Below, one piece after another: positions 26,346 to 35,113 of a stretch of DNA of 64,000 nucleotides. Both the position numbers and the translations under genes were made by a program. The notes under the pieces are model-generated. The model had not been told where the DNA came from and did no database searches. It worked only from the letters and a program-made list of their open reading frames with translations. The stretch lies in the NCBI GenBank assembly GCA_020636315.1, contig JACJYA010000003.1:558001-622000 (forward strand). Direction: 5' to 3'. Source of the stretch: Lewinellaceae bacterium. GTDB taxonomy: Bacteria; Bacteroidota; Bacteroidia; Chitinophagales; Saprospiraceae. The first letter of the stretch is position 1. Every line of letters begins with the position of its first letter.

Positions 26346-27020
26346 ATGGCAAGATTCACACGATTGCAAGTCGCCCAAACCATGAAGGCCACGGGAATGG
26401 TCCCTCTTTTTTACCACCCGGATATTGAGCTTGGCAAAAAGGCCATTGCGGCCTGTTACCGGGGAGGGGCTCGTTTGCTGGAATTCACCAACCGTGGAGA
26501 TTTTGCCCATGAGGTTTTCGGAGAACTGAATAAATTCTGCGCCAGAGAATTGCCGGAAATGATCATGGGCGTCGGTTCCGTTACCGATGCCGGGACGGCC
26601 TCCCTTTATATGCAGCTGGGCGCCAATTTTGTCGTAACGCCGGTCCTGCGGGAGGATATCGCAGTGGTGTGTAACCGCCGCAAAGTACTCTGGTCTCCGG
26701 GTTGTGGCTCTCTTTCCGATATTGCCCGGGCCGAAGAGCTGGGGTGTGAGATCGTAAAGTTGTTCCCGGGAGGAACCTACGGCCCCGGCTTCGTCAAAGA
26801 CATCAAAGGGCCCCAGCCCTGGACGAGCATCATGCCCACCGGCGGAGTCTCCCCCACCCTGGAAAGCCTCAAAGGCTGGTTCGATGCCGGAGTCACCTGT
26901 GTGGGCATGGGCTCCAAACTGATCTCCGGGGACATCCTGAAATCCGGTGATTTCGAAACCCTGGAAAAAAGGACCAGAGAGGCCCTGGATATTATCCGCG
27001 GGCTGAAAGGAGATATTTGA
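26346..27020 (+). CDS. eda: 2-dehydro-3-deoxy-6-phosphogluconate aldolase
   Basis: A 224-residue class I aldolase that splits KDPG to pyruvate and glyceraldehyde 3-phosphate, the last step of the galacturonate route. The Schiff-base lysine is Lys138 in GCEIVKLFPGG; other family segments are RGGARLLEFTNRGDF, IMGVGSVTDAGTASLYMQLG, ANFVVTPVL and PTGGVSPTLESLKGWFDAGV. A TTG at 26340 is open but the ATG at 26346 is preferred. It lies 154 bases after kdgK. Confidence 0.95.
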   Translation: MARFTRLQVAQTMKATGMVPLFYHPDIELGKKAIAACYRGGARLLEFTNRGDFAHEVFGELNKFCARELPEMIMGVGSVTDAGTASLYMQLGANFVVTPVLREDIAVVCNRRKVLWSPGCGSLSDIARAEELGCEIVKLFPGGTYGPGFVKDIKGPQPWTSIMPTGGVSPTLESLKGWFDAGVTCVGMGSKLISGDILKSGDFETLEKRTREALDIIRGLKGDI

Positions 27021-27221
27021 TCCGGGGATTCGTTGATTCGGGGTTCGGGAATTGATCATCCGCCTTCGTTCACTTTCTGCCGGTTAAAAATCATTTTATG
27101 ATGGCAAAATTGGTTACGTTGAATGCTGCCAATCAACCCATTTTATACAGTTGATACCAAGACAGCCGCCGGGAGAAAACGGGCAACTCAATCTACCAGA
27201 AACAACCAGACTTCACACGAT

Positions 27222-28208
27222 ATGCATAAAAAATCTTCCATCCTTCTCACTTTTGCAGTCTTTTGCCTGCTTGCCTTGGCCGGCTGCGGCAAAACAACCA
27301 AAACCAGGACCCTTAAACTGGCCCACGGGCTGGACAATACTCATCCCGTGCACAAGGGAATGGAATATATGGCGGAACGGTTGGCTGAAAGATCCGGCGG
27401 CCGCCTGACGATCGAGATCTACCCCAGCCAGCAATTGGGCACCGAGCGGCAGTGCCTCGAACTGCTGCAGATCGGCAGCCTCGCCATGACGAAGGTTTCG
27501 GCAGCGGTAATGGAAAACTTCGCCCCCAATATACAGGTGCTCAGCCTTCCCTATATCTTCAGGGACAGAGAACACAGCTTCAGGGTTCTGGATGGGGAAG
27601 TGGGCAAAAAGCTGCTAAAACAAAGCGAAAAGTACTGGCTCCGGGGGCTGACTTATTTCGACGCCGGCTATCGCTCTTTTTACACCAAAGACCGGCCGAT
27701 CAGAAAACCCGAAGACCTCGAAGGCCTGAAGATCAGGGTACAGGAGAGTGTAACGGCCATCAACCTGGTGCGCGCCCTCGGCGGCGCCCCGACCCCGATC
27801 TCGTGGGGAGAGCTCTACACTGCCCTTCAGCAGGGCGTTGTTGACGGAGCGGAGAACAACCCCCCGAGCTTTTACCTGTCTCACCATTACGAAGTCTGTA
27901 AATATTACTCTCTGAACGAACACACTGCCGTACCGGATATTCTGATCATCGGGACGATTGCGTGGAACAGCTTATCGGCCCAGGAACAGCAGTGGCTGCA
28001 GGAAGCCGCTCAGGAAGCCACCGTTTATCAGCGCAAACTGTGGGCAGAGGCAGAACAACACGCCCTGGAAGAAGTGCAAAAAGCAGGCGTGGAAGTCATT
28101 CACCCGGACAAGAAGCCCTTTGCCGAAAAAACAAGGGGGATTCTGGATAGCTACAAGAACCGGCCGGAAATGCACCAACTTATTCAGGAAATTCAAGCTG
28201 TAGAATAA
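27222..28208 (+). CDS. dctP: TRAP transporter substrate-binding lipoprotein, DctP family
   Basis: A 328-residue periplasmic solute receptor with a lipobox (LLALAGC). DctP signatures are LKLAHGLDNTHPVHKGMEYM, QLGTERQCLELLQIGSLAMT, GLKIRVQESVTAINLVRALG and PTPISWGELYTALQQGVVDG, then AENNPPSFYLSHHYEVCKYY. The arginine in KIRVQ and the asparagine in AENN form the usual carboxylate-binding site. In this operon the ligand is most likely a hexuronate such as galacturonate. The frame is open 33 codons upstream, but the ATG at 27222 starts the signal sequence. Its stop overlaps the dctQ ATG by one base. Confidence 0.93.
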   Translation: MHKKSSILLTFAVFCLLALAGCGKTTKTRTLKLAHGLDNTHPVHKGMEYMAERLAERSGGRLTIEIYPSQQLGTERQCLELLQIGSLAMTKVSAAVMENFAPNIQVLSLPYIFRDREHSFRVLDGEVGKKLLKQSEKYWLRGLTYFDAGYRSFYTKDRPIRKPEDLEGLKIRVQESVTAINLVRALGGAPTPISWGELYTALQQGVVDGAENNPPSFYLSHHYEVCKYYSLNEHTAVPDILIIGTIAWNSLSAQEQQWLQEAAQEATVYQRKLWAEAEQHALEEVQKAGVEVIHPDKKPFAEKTRGILDSYKNRPEMHQLIQEIQAVE

Positions 28209-28681
28209 TGCGACAACGAATTGACAAGATCCTTGGAGGATTCCTCGCCTTCCTTATGGCCCTTATGACCCTGGATGTGCTCTGGGGAGTTTTTACCCGG
28301 TACGCCATGGGCAGCCAGGCCAGCTGGTCGGAAGAACTCGCCCGCTTTCTGCTCATCTGGATAGGCATCCTGGGAGCAGCTTATGCTGCCGGAAAGAACA
28401 TGCACCTGGCTATCGACCTGCTAAGGCCCCGGCTGAATAACAGCGGGCAAAAACGGCTGTATCTGTTGATCAGTTCGCTGATCATCATTTTTGCCTTTGT
28501 AGTGATGGTCGTTGGCGGCATCCGCCTCATCTACATTACCCAGGTACTGGGCCAGTTGTCGCCAGCTTTACGCATTCCCATGGCCGTGGTTTACAGCGTT
28601 GTACCATTGAGTGGCTTGCTGGTCATCTATTACAAGGCCGACAATATGTCCAGATACGATCAAGAACAAATGCAACAATAA
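28208..28681 (+). CDS. dctQ: TRAP transporter small membrane subunit, DctQ family
   Basis: A 157-residue membrane protein with four helices. The segment VLWGVFTRYAMGSQASWSEE then LARFLLIWIGILGAAYAAG and MHLAIDLL is the DctQ signature. It pairs with DctM and the DctP receptor for sodium-driven uptake across the inner membrane. It starts inside the dctP stop and ends seven bases before dctM. Confidence 0.93.
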   Translation: MRQRIDKILGGFLAFLMALMTLDVLWGVFTRYAMGSQASWSEELARFLLIWIGILGAAYAAGKNMHLAIDLLRPRLNNSGQKRLYLLISSLIIIFAFVVMVVGGIRLIYITQVLGQLSPALRIPMAVVYSVVPLSGLLVIYYKADNMSRYDQEQMQQ

Positions 28682-28688
28682 TCAAGCA

Positions 28689-29975
28689 ATGGAAATACTG
28701 ATACTCGTCCTTTCTTTTCTCATTCTGCTTTCCATCGGTGTGCCGGTAGCCTGGAGCATCGGCATCAGCAGCCTGCTGACCATGCTGGTGGGCATTCCGG
28801 CCATTCCATCCTTCACCACGGTCACTCAACGAATGGCCACCGGGCTGGACAGCTTCGCACTGCTGGCCATTCCCTTTTTCATTCTGGCCGGCCAGATCAT
28901 GAACCGGGGAGGGATCGCCAGGCGCCTGGTCAAATTTGCCAAGACGCTGGTAGGCTCTCTGCCCGGAGGCCTCGCTCATGTCAACATCATTGCTGCTATG
29001 CTGTTCGGCGCCATTGCCGGGTCGGCGGCGGCAGCGGCCTCGGCAATCGGAAGCTTCATGACCGATGAAATGGAAAAGGAAGGCTATAGCAAACAGTTCG
29101 CCGCTGCGGTAAACATTACCTCCTCAACGACCGGACTGACCATTCCTCCCAGCAACATACTCATTGTCTATTCCCTGGCCAGTGGCGGCGTATCCATTGC
29201 CGCGCTCTTCCTGGCGGGCTATGTGCCGGGCATACTGACGGGCCTGTTCCTGATGATCGTCGCCGCAGTATGGGCAAAGAGGAAAGGCTTTTCAAGAGGG
29301 GTTCGCAGCAAGCCCAGTGAAGTATTTCGCAGTTTCCTGGATGCACTGCCCAGCCTCTTATTGCTCATAGTCGTCATCGGCGGGATCGTAGCCGGCATTT
29401 TCACGGCAACCGAAGCCTCCGCCGTTGCCGTGCTCTATTGCCTGATCCTGACATTTATCTATAAGGAAGTTTCCATGAAAGACCTGCCGGATATTTTCCT
29501 CGCTTCCGTCGGCACAACGGCCATCGTCATGCTGCTTATCGGCACCTCAATGAGCATGTCCTGGATAATGGCTTATGAGAATATACCACAGAACATCACC
29601 GATATTCTGCTTTCTGTCAGTGACAGCAAAGTAGTCATTTTGCTGATCATCAACCTGATCCTTTTGTTCGTCGGCATATTTATGGATATGACGCCCGCCG
29701 TCCTGATCTTTACCCCGATTTTTCTGCCGGTGGTTACAAAATTGGGCATGGACCCTACTCACTTTGGGATCATCATGGTTCTGAACCTGTGCATCGGGCT
29801 GTGCACCCCGCCGGTCGGCTCAGTATTGTTTATCGGAGTTGGGGTAGCCGGAACAACTATCGAGAAGGTAGTTCGGCCACTATTGCCCCTTTTCATTGCG
29901 ATGGTCGTCGCACTGATCCTCGTCACTTATATTCCGGAATTGAGCCTGTGGCTACCCGGGGCGTTCGGTTTTTAA
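28689..29975 (+). CDS. dctM: TRAP transporter large membrane subunit, DctM family
   Basis: A 428-residue protein with about 12 membrane helices, the transport channel of the TRAP system. Typical segments are ALLAIPFFILAGQIMNRGGI, ARRLVKFAKTLVGSLPGGLA, IAGSAAAAASAIGSFM, STTGLTIPPSNILIVYSLAS, LFVGIFMDMTPAVLIFTPIF and LNLCIGLCTPPVGSVLFIG. The ATG at 28689 is chosen over the open upstream frame, which lies inside dctQ. The transporter sits between eda and uxaA, so it most likely carries a hexuronate or a small oligouronide into the cytoplasm. Confidence 0.95.
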   Translation: MEILILVLSFLILLSIGVPVAWSIGISSLLTMLVGIPAIPSFTTVTQRMATGLDSFALLAIPFFILAGQIMNRGGIARRLVKFAKTLVGSLPGGLAHVNIIAAMLFGAIAGSAAAAASAIGSFMTDEMEKEGYSKQFAAAVNITSSTTGLTIPPSNILIVYSLASGGVSIAALFLAGYVPGILTGLFLMIVAAVWAKRKGFSRGVRSKPSEVFRSFLDALPSLLLLIVVIGGIVAGIFTATEASAVAVLYCLILTFIYKEVSMKDLPDIFLASVGTTAIVMLLIGTSMSMSWIMAYENIPQNITDILLSVSDSKVVILLIINLILLFVGIFMDMTPAVLIFTPIFLPVVTKLGMDPTHFGIIMVLNLCIGLCTPPVGSVLFIGVGVAGTTIEKVVRPLLPLFIAMVVALILVTYIPELSLWLPGAFGF

Positions 29976-30024
29976 TGAAAACGGAAATAACCAATTCGGC
30001 CACTTTCAACAGAGCTAATAAAAG

Positions 30025-31677
30025 ATGAAAAACAAACTATTAAAAGTACACCCAGACGATAATGTCATAGTCGCTCTTCGCGATTTCAAAGCCGGCGAAA
30101 GGGTAAATTGGAACGGAACCACCATCGAGTTGCTGGAAGACATTCCGGTGAAGCACAAATTCAGTGAAGGCGACCTCCGCACGGGAGATGAAATCCTCAT
30201 GTACGGCGTGCTGGTAGGCAAAGCCACCAAAGACATTTTCAAAGGCAGCCGCATCAGCCGGGAGAATGTTACCCACTCGGCCAGTAGCTTCAAGGTCGGT
30301 GAACGACAGGCCGGCTGGCAGGCGCCGGATATCTCCAAATTCCAGGGCCGTACTTTCAATGGCTACCACAGAGCAGATGGCAAGGTGGGAACGATGAACT
30401 ACTGGCTGGTCATCCCGCTGGTCTTTTGTGAAAACCGCAATATTCAGGTCATTCAGGACGCCATGCTGGAACAGTTGGGCTATGCTTCCAGCCGCCAGTT
30501 TGCCGTGGAGACCGGAAAGCTGATCCAGCTCTACCAAAGCGGAGCCGGCACGGAGGCCATTCTCAATGCCGATATCATCCGGGATGCCGATGACATCCAG
30601 CGGAACCGCTTATTCCCCAATGTCGATGGCATCAAGTTCCTACAGCACGACGGTGGTTGCGGTGGGATCCGGCAGGACGCGGAGACGCTTTGCCGCCTTC
30701 TGGCCGGTTACATCACCCACGCCAATGTCGCCGGCGCCACCATTCTGAGCCTGGGATGCCAGAATGCCCAGTACCAGTTGCTGGAAGAGGCCATTAAAGA
30801 AATGGACCCGAATTTCCGCAAGCCGCTGTACGTTCTTGAACAGCAAAAGAGCAAATCAGAACGGGATTTCATTGCCGAGGCCGTAAAGAAGACTTTTGCC
30901 GGGTTGATAGAGGCCAACCAGGCCGAACGGCGGCCCGCTCCGCTCAGCAAGCTGGCTCTGGGCCTCGAATGCGGAGGGTCGGATGGCTTCTCCGGTATTT
31001 CCGCCAACCCCGCCCTGGGATATACCTCCGACCTGCTGGTGGCGCTGGGCGGCACTGCTATCCTCTCGGAATTTCCGGAGCTGAATGGCGTGGAGCAGGA
31101 GCTGATCAACCGCTGTGTGAACGATGAAATAGCCGGAAAATTTGCCGGGATCATGGAATCTTATGCCCAAAAGGCAGTAGATGTGGGCTCCGGCTTCGAC
31201 ATGAACCCCTCTCCCGGTAACATCAAGGACGGGCTGATCACCGACGCCATGAAATCAGCTGGGGCAGCCAAGAAGGGAGGCACTTCGCCGGTAACCGATG
31301 TGCTGGACTATACCGAGCAGGCCACAAAGCCCGGGCTGAACCTGCTTTGCACCCCGGGCAACGATGTGGAAAGCACCACCGGCCTGGCCGGTTCAGGGGC
31401 CAACCTCATCGTCTTTACCACCGGCCTGGGCACGCCTACCGGCAACCCCATCGCGCCAACGGTCAAAATGGCCAGCAATACGGCACTGGCGCAAAGAATG
31501 CCCGACCTGATCGACATTGATGCCGGTACGGTCATTTCCGGTGAAGACACCATTGAATCCAAAGGAGAGGAACTCCTCGAGTACCTCATCCGGGTGGCCA
31601 GCGGAAAAGCGGTGCCGAATGCCGTAAGGCTGGGACAAGATGATTTCATCCCCTGGAAACGGGGAATTTCGCTCTAA
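30025..31677 (+). CDS. uxaA: Altronate dehydratase
   Basis: A 550-residue cytoplasmic dehydratase converting D-altronate to KDG, needing a divalent metal. The N-terminal SAF domain (residues about 1-90, NVIVALRDFKAGERV then VKHKFS) and the C-terminal UxaA domain are in one chain, as usual. Family features are GTMNYWLVIPLVFCENRNIQ, FLQHDGGCGGIRQDAETLC, LALGLECGGSDGFSGISANP and CTPGNDVESTTGLAGSGANL. It follows dctM by 49 bases and precedes uxaB by 22. Confidence 0.96.
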   Translation: MKNKLLKVHPDDNVIVALRDFKAGERVNWNGTTIELLEDIPVKHKFSEGDLRTGDEILMYGVLVGKATKDIFKGSRISRENVTHSASSFKVGERQAGWQAPDISKFQGRTFNGYHRADGKVGTMNYWLVIPLVFCENRNIQVIQDAMLEQLGYASSRQFAVETGKLIQLYQSGAGTEAILNADIIRDADDIQRNRLFPNVDGIKFLQHDGGCGGIRQDAETLCRLLAGYITHANVAGATILSLGCQNAQYQLLEEAIKEMDPNFRKPLYVLEQQKSKSERDFIAEAVKKTFAGLIEANQAERRPAPLSKLALGLECGGSDGFSGISANPALGYTSDLLVALGGTAILSEFPELNGVEQELINRCVNDEIAGKFAGIMESYAQKAVDVGSGFDMNPSPGNIKDGLITDAMKSAGAAKKGGTSPVTDVLDYTEQATKPGLNLLCTPGNDVESTTGLAGSGANLIVFTTGLGTPTGNPIAPTVKMASNTALAQRMPDLIDIDAGTVISGEDTIESKGEELLEYLIRVASGKAVPNAVRLGQDDFIPWKRGISL

Positions 31678-31699
31678 GCAATACCAACAACCTGAAAAG

Positions 31700-33157
31700 A
31701 TGAATACCGTTTTACCACCACTCAATAAACAGGTAGCTGACAAGGCGAACCTGCCCGTACGCGTCCTTCAATACGGAGAGGGCAATTTTCTGCGCGCTTT
31801 CGTGGACTGGATCATCCACCGGATGAATGCAAAGATCGATTTCCATGCCGGCGTTGCTGTGGTTCAGCCCATCAGCCGGGGCCTGATCTCTTTGCTCAAC
31901 GAACAGGATGGGCTTTACACCCTCTATCTGAAAGGCATCAGAGATGGACAGGTGGTCAATGAGCACGAGCTGATCGATTGCATTCAAAAGGGCATTGACC
32001 CCTATAAGGGTTATGAGGCCTATCTTGCTGAGGCCCAAAACCCGGAACTGCGCTTCATCATTTCCAATACCACTGAAGCAGGTATCGCCTTTGACAATAC
32101 TGACAAGCTGGAAAGCCATCCGCCGGACAGCTTCCCCGGCAAACTGGCGGCATTCCTTTACCACCGTTACCGGCATTTTGACGGCGCAACGGACAAAGGA
32201 TGCATTATCATTCCCTGCGAACTGATCGACCGCAACGGAGACAAACTCAAGGAGATCCTCTTTCAGTATGCATCTTTGTGGGGTATTGAGGAAGGATTTG
32301 AAAAATGGCTGGAGGATAGCTGTACATTCTGCAATACACTTGTTGACCGCATCGTGCCGGGATATCCCAAAGACCGGATCGGAGAGATCTGGCGGGAACT
32401 GGGGTACAAAGACCAACTGGTATGTGAAGGAGAACAGTTTCATCTGTGGGTGATCGAAGCCCCCGAAAGCGTACACCGGGAATTTCCGGCGGAAAAGGCC
32501 GGCCTGAACGTCCTGTTTACCGACAATATGGAGCCGTACCGTACGCGCAAGGTGCGCATCCTGAATGGAGCACACACCTCTATGGTTCCGGTCAGTTATC
32601 TGTATGGCATCGAGACGGTCCGGGAAACGGTGGAACATCCCGTGCTGGGGCCCTTCGTCCGGGAAATCGTCAGCGAGGAGATCATTCCCACTCTTGACCT
32701 GCCCCTTGCCGAACTGGAGCAATTCGCAAACGATGTCCTGGACCGCTTCCGCAATCCTTTTGTCAGGCACTATCTGATCTCCATCGCCCTGAATTCCGTC
32801 TCCAAATTCAAGACCCGGGTTCTTCCTTCATTGCTGGAGTACGTCAACCGGAAAGGCGCCCTGCCCAAACGGATCGTTTTCTCCCTGGCTGCCCTGATCC
32901 GGTTTTACAAAGGAGAGGCAAACGGCAAGGCCATCCCTCTGCAGGACGACGACTGGGTAATTGACTTTCTGAACAGCCACTGGCAACAATGCGACGGATC
33001 GGAGGACAGCCTGGAAAAACTGGTGGAGGCTGTGCTGGGATGGGAAAGGGTATGGAAGACGAACCTCCTGGAAGTGCCGGGGCTCAAAGCGCTGACGCTG
33101 CGGTATCTGTATTCCATTGAACAGAACGGAATGGAAAAGGCTCTGCATAACATCTAG
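31700..33157 (+). CDS. uxaB: Tagaturonate reductase (altronate oxidoreductase)
   Basis: A 485-residue NADH-dependent long-chain mannitol-dehydrogenase-type enzyme reducing tagaturonate to altronate. Family features are LPVRVLQYGEGNFLRAFVDW, ELRFIISNTTEAGIAFDNTD, FCNTLVDRIVPGYPKDRIGE, the catalytic KVRILNGAHTSMVPVSYLYG and FKTRVLPSLLEYVNRKGALP. The frame is open back into uxaA, but the ATG at 31700 is the family start. With uxaC and uxaA it completes galacturonate to KDG. Confidence 0.96.
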   Translation: MNTVLPPLNKQVADKANLPVRVLQYGEGNFLRAFVDWIIHRMNAKIDFHAGVAVVQPISRGLISLLNEQDGLYTLYLKGIRDGQVVNEHELIDCIQKGIDPYKGYEAYLAEAQNPELRFIISNTTEAGIAFDNTDKLESHPPDSFPGKLAAFLYHRYRHFDGATDKGCIIIPCELIDRNGDKLKEILFQYASLWGIEEGFEKWLEDSCTFCNTLVDRIVPGYPKDRIGEIWRELGYKDQLVCEGEQFHLWVIEAPESVHREFPAEKAGLNVLFTDNMEPYRTRKVRILNGAHTSMVPVSYLYGIETVRETVEHPVLGPFVREIVSEEIIPTLDLPLAELEQFANDVLDRFRNPFVRHYLISIALNSVSKFKTRVLPSLLEYVNRKGALPKRIVFSLAALIRFYKGEANGKAIPLQDDDWVIDFLNSHWQQCDGSEDSLEKLVEAVLGWERVWKTNLLEVPGLKALTLRYLYSIEQNGMEKALHNI

Positions 33158-33242
33158 TGCAGCGTCTAATCTATTTGGCAATTATCAGGCTTGACAAGCA
33201 CACTACCGGATAGTTTGGGCCTGCAATTCAACCCAACATAGC

Positions 33243-35102
33243 ATGTTTCTGAAATACCTCCCCCTTTTATTCCTGCTGGCCGCTCCGGTGATTTCCGGGG
33301 CACAAGGGCGGGACTTTCCAAGAGACACTACTTACTCCATAAGAATAGCTTACGAGAAGATCCGGAAAACCCATCCAGATGTGTCTCCTATCCAACCGGG
33401 CCTTCCCGAAGGGGTTGCGGCCAAGATGGATGTGGTTTACGCCAACCTCAACGGCCGCGAACTGCACATGGACATTTTCCATCCCGCTCAGGAGAAGGAA
33501 GAAGGTTATCCCGGGGCCATCCTGATCCATGGCGGCGGATGGAGTTCCGGCACCAAGGCCCACCAGGTGCCGATGGCCCAGCAACTGGCAAAGAGAGGAT
33601 ATGTAACAGCCGCCGTAGAATACCGGCTCAGCCCCGAGGCTCCTTATCCGGCTGCCGTTTATGACCTGAAGGCTGCTCTGAGGTGGTTGAGGGCGCACGC
33701 CGCTGATTACCAACTGGACCCTTCAAAGATCGCTGCCCTGGGTTGCTCGGCCGGCGCTCAGTTGGCTTCATTACTGGGAACCACCAATGGCATGGAAAAA
33801 TTTGAAGGGGAAAACGGTTTCCCGGAATACTCCAGCGCCGTCCAGGCGGTTCTGAACATAGACGGGATCGTTTCTTTCGTACATCCGGAAGCCGCTGCGG
33901 AAGGCGACGCCGCCAGCCGCTGGCTGGGCGGAAGCAGGACGGAACGGTACGAAAGGTGGCGGGAAGCCTCGCCCCTGGAATACGTGGATGAAAAAACCCC
34001 TCCTTTCCTTTTCGTCAACAGTTCTTTCCCCCGTTTTCACGCCGGGCGCGACGGCCTGATCACAAAGCTGGATGAATTCGGAACGTACAGCGAAGTGCAT
34101 ACCTTGCCCGGTTCTCCCCACTCTTTCTGGCTGGTGCACCCCTGGTTTGAGCCTACCCTGAAATACGCGGCGAAGTTTCTTGACAACGTTTTCAGAAACA
34201 GGCACTACGATTTTATGGTCTCGCAGGATGGAACGGGAGATTTCAGCAGTGTACAGGAGGCCATCAACGCAGTGCCTCACCTTCGCAAAAACCGCACCCG
34301 GATCTTCATCCGCAATGGTTTTTACAAAGAAAAGCTGATCCTTCCCTCTACCAAAACCAATGTCACTTTTATTGGTGAGGAGGTAGAAAAAACCATTTTG
34401 GTTTACGATGATTACGCCAGCCGGGAAAACCGGTTCGGAGAAAATATCGGCACTTCCGGCTCTTCCTCTTTTTTCATTTACGGAGATGGATTTGAGGCCA
34501 GCAATATCACCTTTGAAAATTCAGCCGGCCCGGTGGGGCAGGCTGTTGCCGTGCGGGTGGATGGGGACAGAGTGAAGTTTGAGAATTGCCGCTTTCTGGG
34601 AAACCAGGATACCTTGTACCCGCATGGGAAAGACAGCCGGCAGTATTACAAAAACTGTTATATTGAGGGGACGGTCGATTTCATCTTTGGCTGGTCAACC
34701 GCTGTATTCGACAGCTGCCGGATCTTCTGCAAAAGAGATGGCTATATTACAGCCGCCTCTACTGAAGCTGACAAAAAATTCGGGTTCGTCTTCAGGCATT
34801 GTATCATTTTTGGAAGTGCTCCTGAGCAATCGGTTTACCTCGGCAGGCCATGGAGGCCTTATGCCCGAACCGTTTTCCTCGATTGTGATTTGAGTAACAT
34901 CATCCGGCCCGAAGGGTGGCACAATTGGGGAGCCCCGGAAAAGGAAAAAACAGCTTTCTATGCCGAATACAACAATTCCGGCCCGGGTTATCAGCCGTCA
35001 AAAAGGGCTCCCTGGGCAAATATCCTCTCCGAGGCAGAAGCAAGCCAATATACCCTGGAAACCATATTTGAAGATTGGGATCCATCTATATCATCACCAT
35101 AA
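33243..35102 (+). CDS. Two-domain pectin esterase: alpha/beta-hydrolase esterase plus CE8 pectin methylesterase
   Basis: A 619-residue secreted protein with a signal peptide. Residues about 40-315 are an alpha/beta hydrolase with an oxyanion loop at His96 in HGGGWSSG, nucleophile Ser169 in GCSAGAQLAS and a late SPHSFWLVHPWF histidine; this looks like an acetyl or feruloyl esterase domain. Residues about 322-610 are a CE8 pectin methylesterase beta-helix: QDGTGDFSSVQEAINAVP, GPVGQAVAVRVDGD, GNQDTLY, GTVDFIFG with catalytic Asp479, and YLGRPWRPYARTVF. The enzyme would strip both acyl and methyl esters from pectin. It follows uxaB by 85 bases and precedes a Gfo/Idh gene by 11. Domain order and residues are read from sequence; the acyl group removed is inference. 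Confidence 0.9.
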   Translation: MFLKYLPLLFLLAAPVISGAQGRDFPRDTTYSIRIAYEKIRKTHPDVSPIQPGLPEGVAAKMDVVYANLNGRELHMDIFHPAQEKEEGYPGAILIHGGGWSSGTKAHQVPMAQQLAKRGYVTAAVEYRLSPEAPYPAAVYDLKAALRWLRAHAADYQLDPSKIAALGCSAGAQLASLLGTTNGMEKFEGENGFPEYSSAVQAVLNIDGIVSFVHPEAAAEGDAASRWLGGSRTERYERWREASPLEYVDEKTPPFLFVNSSFPRFHAGRDGLITKLDEFGTYSEVHTLPGSPHSFWLVHPWFEPTLKYAAKFLDNVFRNRHYDFMVSQDGTGDFSSVQEAINAVPHLRKNRTRIFIRNGFYKEKLILPSTKTNVTFIGEEVEKTILVYDDYASRENRFGENIGTSGSSSFFIYGDGFEASNITFENSAGPVGQAVAVRVDGDRVKFENCRFLGNQDTLYPHGKDSRQYYKNCYIEGTVDFIFGWSTAVFDSCRIFCKRDGYITAASTEADKKFGFVFRHCIIFGSAPEQSVYLGRPWRPYARTVFLDCDLSNIIRPEGWHNWGAPEKEKTAFYAEYNNSGPGYQPSKRAPWANILSEAEASQYTLETIFEDWDPSISSP

Positions 35103-35113
35103 AAGCAACAACT

